A stretch of 64,000 nt of DNA from an uncultured Deferribacteres bacterium. Lineage in GTDB: Bacteria > Zhuqueibacterota > JdFR-76 > DREG01. Under the pieces are notes generated by a model. The model was not told the origin of the DNA and ran no database searches. It saw nothing but the letters and a program-made list of their open reading frames with translations. The stretch is from the NCBI GenBank assembly GCA_913009825.1, contig CAJVYQ010000026.1:1-64000 (forward strand). The letters are read 5' to 3'. The position numbers and the translations under genes were made by a program. Below, piece by piece: positions 63,240 to 64,000 of this stretch. Numbering within the stretch: position 1 is the first letter of the stretch; each line of letters begins with the position of its first letter.

Positions 63240-63362
63240 ATGATGAGCTCGTAAAAAGTCCAAAAATCTGAGAACGAATCTATATACGGTGTGCGATTAA
63301 ATGCAATCTATGCCATATATTGATCATATTTTTATTATGTTGACTTTTTACGAGTCCATCAT
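63240..63362. repeat. MITE-like repeat family D
   Basis: Ends ATGATGAGCTCGTAAAAAGTC and GACTTTTTACGAGTCCATCAT, a 21-bp inverted pair with two mismatches. TGATG...CATCA is flanked by TA on both sides, compatible with an IS630/Tc1-type target. The AT-rich interior is non-coding. A partial copy lies near 28063. Confidence 0.75.
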
Positions 63363-63420
63363 AATTGAATATTTCAAATTTAAACTTTGAAAATCTATTG
63401 CATTTAGGAAAACCGTTATT

Positions 63421-64000
63421 ATGAGTAAAAATGATTTGAAGAAATCAAAAAAATCAATTTGTCCGAACTGCGAAACGGGTACTTTGATTGCTTTCTATGA
63501 TGTTTGGGAGGTACCTGTCCACAGTGTTCTACTTATGCATAGTAAGGATCAGGCATTAAAATACCCTAAGGGTGATATTAGATTAGGTTATTGTCCAAAA
63601 TGTAGCTTTGTTTCAAATATATTATTCGATTCAAGTCATCATGAATATTCATCAGACTATGAAGAAACTCAAGGTTTTTCAAATACATTTAATTCCTTTC
63701 AAAAACAATTGGCTCAATATCTTATCAGTAAATATGATCTTTATCAAAAGGACATCATAGAGATTGGATGTGGGAAAGGAGATTTCTTGGCTCTCCTTTG
63801 TGAACTTGGCAATAACCGTGGTATTGGTTTTGATCCAGCTTTTGTTGAAGAACGAAAAAAGATAAATTCGAAAAATCAAATAACTTTTATTAAAGATTTC
63901 TATTCTGAAAAATATTCAAGATATCATGGCGATTTTATTTGTTGCAAAATGACCTTAGAGCATATTTACGAAACGAAAAAATTTGTTCAAATCATCCGTC
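63421..64000 (+). CDS. Class I SAM-dependent methyltransferase with N-terminal zinc ribbon, partial
   Basis: Open to the window edge; about 193 codons seen. N-terminal zinc-binding pairs CPNCETG (about residues 15-18) and YCPKCSF (about residue 60), then the SAM-binding loop DIIEIGCGKGDFLALL and the later acidic region GIGFDPAF. This order (Cys pairs, then class I methyltransferase) is that of sugar C-methyltransferase-type proteins, often in surface polysaccharide loci. The C-terminus lies outside the window. AT-rich relative to the housekeeping genes. Confidence 0.75.
   Translation, partial: MSKNDLKKSKKSICPNCETGTLIAFYDVWEVPVHSVLLMHSKDQALKYPKGDIRLGYCPKCSFVSNILFDSSHHEYSSDYEETQGFSNTFNSFQKQLAQYLISKYDLYQKDIIEIGCGKGDFLALLCELGNNRGIGFDPAFVEERKKINSKNQITFIKDFYSEKYSRYHGDFICCKMTLEHIYETKKFVQIIR

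Noticed and set aside
1-64000. CRISPR arrays, tRNA and rRNA genes
   Set aside because: No regularly spaced direct repeats and no tRNA T-loop or rRNA core words were noticed; a tRNA scan was not possible by eye.

Overview
The window comes from a Gram-negative bacterium with moderate GC. Evidence for an outer membrane: several signal-peptide beta-barrel proteins (10.6-11.7, 44.3-45.6, 46.2-46.9 kb), two lipoproteins and a GT9 glycosyltransferase. Strong AGGAGG-type ribosome binding sites and TTGACA-N16-TATATT promoters argue against Bacteroidota. The mix of a PorV/FadL-like barrel, an MglA-type GTPase with Roadblock partners, SufBCD, SpmAB and many dispersed TIR repeats fits an uncultured lineage near the FCB group (Calditrichota/KSB1-like). 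That placement is inference, not proof.

Layout. 1-4.3 kb is a graveyard: a group II intron maturase fragment, a broken type ISP restriction-modification methylase, a frameshifted outer-membrane protein, MITE-like repeats and an internally deleted transposase. 4.4-10 kb holds a molybdenum hydroxylase (FAD subunit plus fused 2Fe-2S/Mo subunit), a truncated metallo-beta-lactamase gene and hisC. 10.5-17.6 kb is accessory: a DUF1302-like barrel with a LolA-like remnant, then a defence island with an ABC-three-component (ABC-3C) system (HNH effector with one stop codon, middle component, DUF2326-type ATPase), HicAB plus an orphan HicB copy, a PD-(D/E)XK nuclease, a kinase-like fragment and the 3' end of a second ABC-3C ATPase.

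17.8-31.6 kb is a branched-chain amino acid (Liv) ABC transporter operon, livK-livH-livM-livG-livF, stretched by insertions. Between livK and livH lie a 54-aa Lys-rich peptide gene, a class I prenyl synthase and a four-TM protein in AT-rich DNA. An S23/IVP gene sits between livH and livM. Between livM and livG lie an ORF-less group II intron remnant and four toxin-antitoxin modules (HicAB-like, VapBC-like, RelE/ParE-type, AbiE). The 3' end of livM occurs three times, bracketing the first two TA modules.

31.7-41.6 kb (minus strand) is mainly housekeeping: rhodanese remnant, TIM-barrel protein, nadB, MFS permease, a Roadblock-GTPase-Roadblock cluster, a phosphoesterase and priA. 41.8-61 kb (plus strand) carries an AGE epimerase, a lipoprotein with a Ser/Arg tail, outer-membrane barrels, penicillin acylase, YhaM-like nuclease, GT9, geranylgeranyl-reductase-like enzyme, a DUF819 protein, galactokinase, and sufB-sufC-sufD-DUF59. 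spmAB (minus) and a partial SAM methyltransferase close the window.

The most unusual structure is in the accessory parts: gene 3' ends duplicated around defence/TA cargo, an 18-bp palindrome that inserted into both coding and repeat DNA (with an empty site present in the window), and at least four MITE-like families. Most lesions (frameshifts, stops, truncations) fall in accessory genes; the housekeeping genes read through cleanly.
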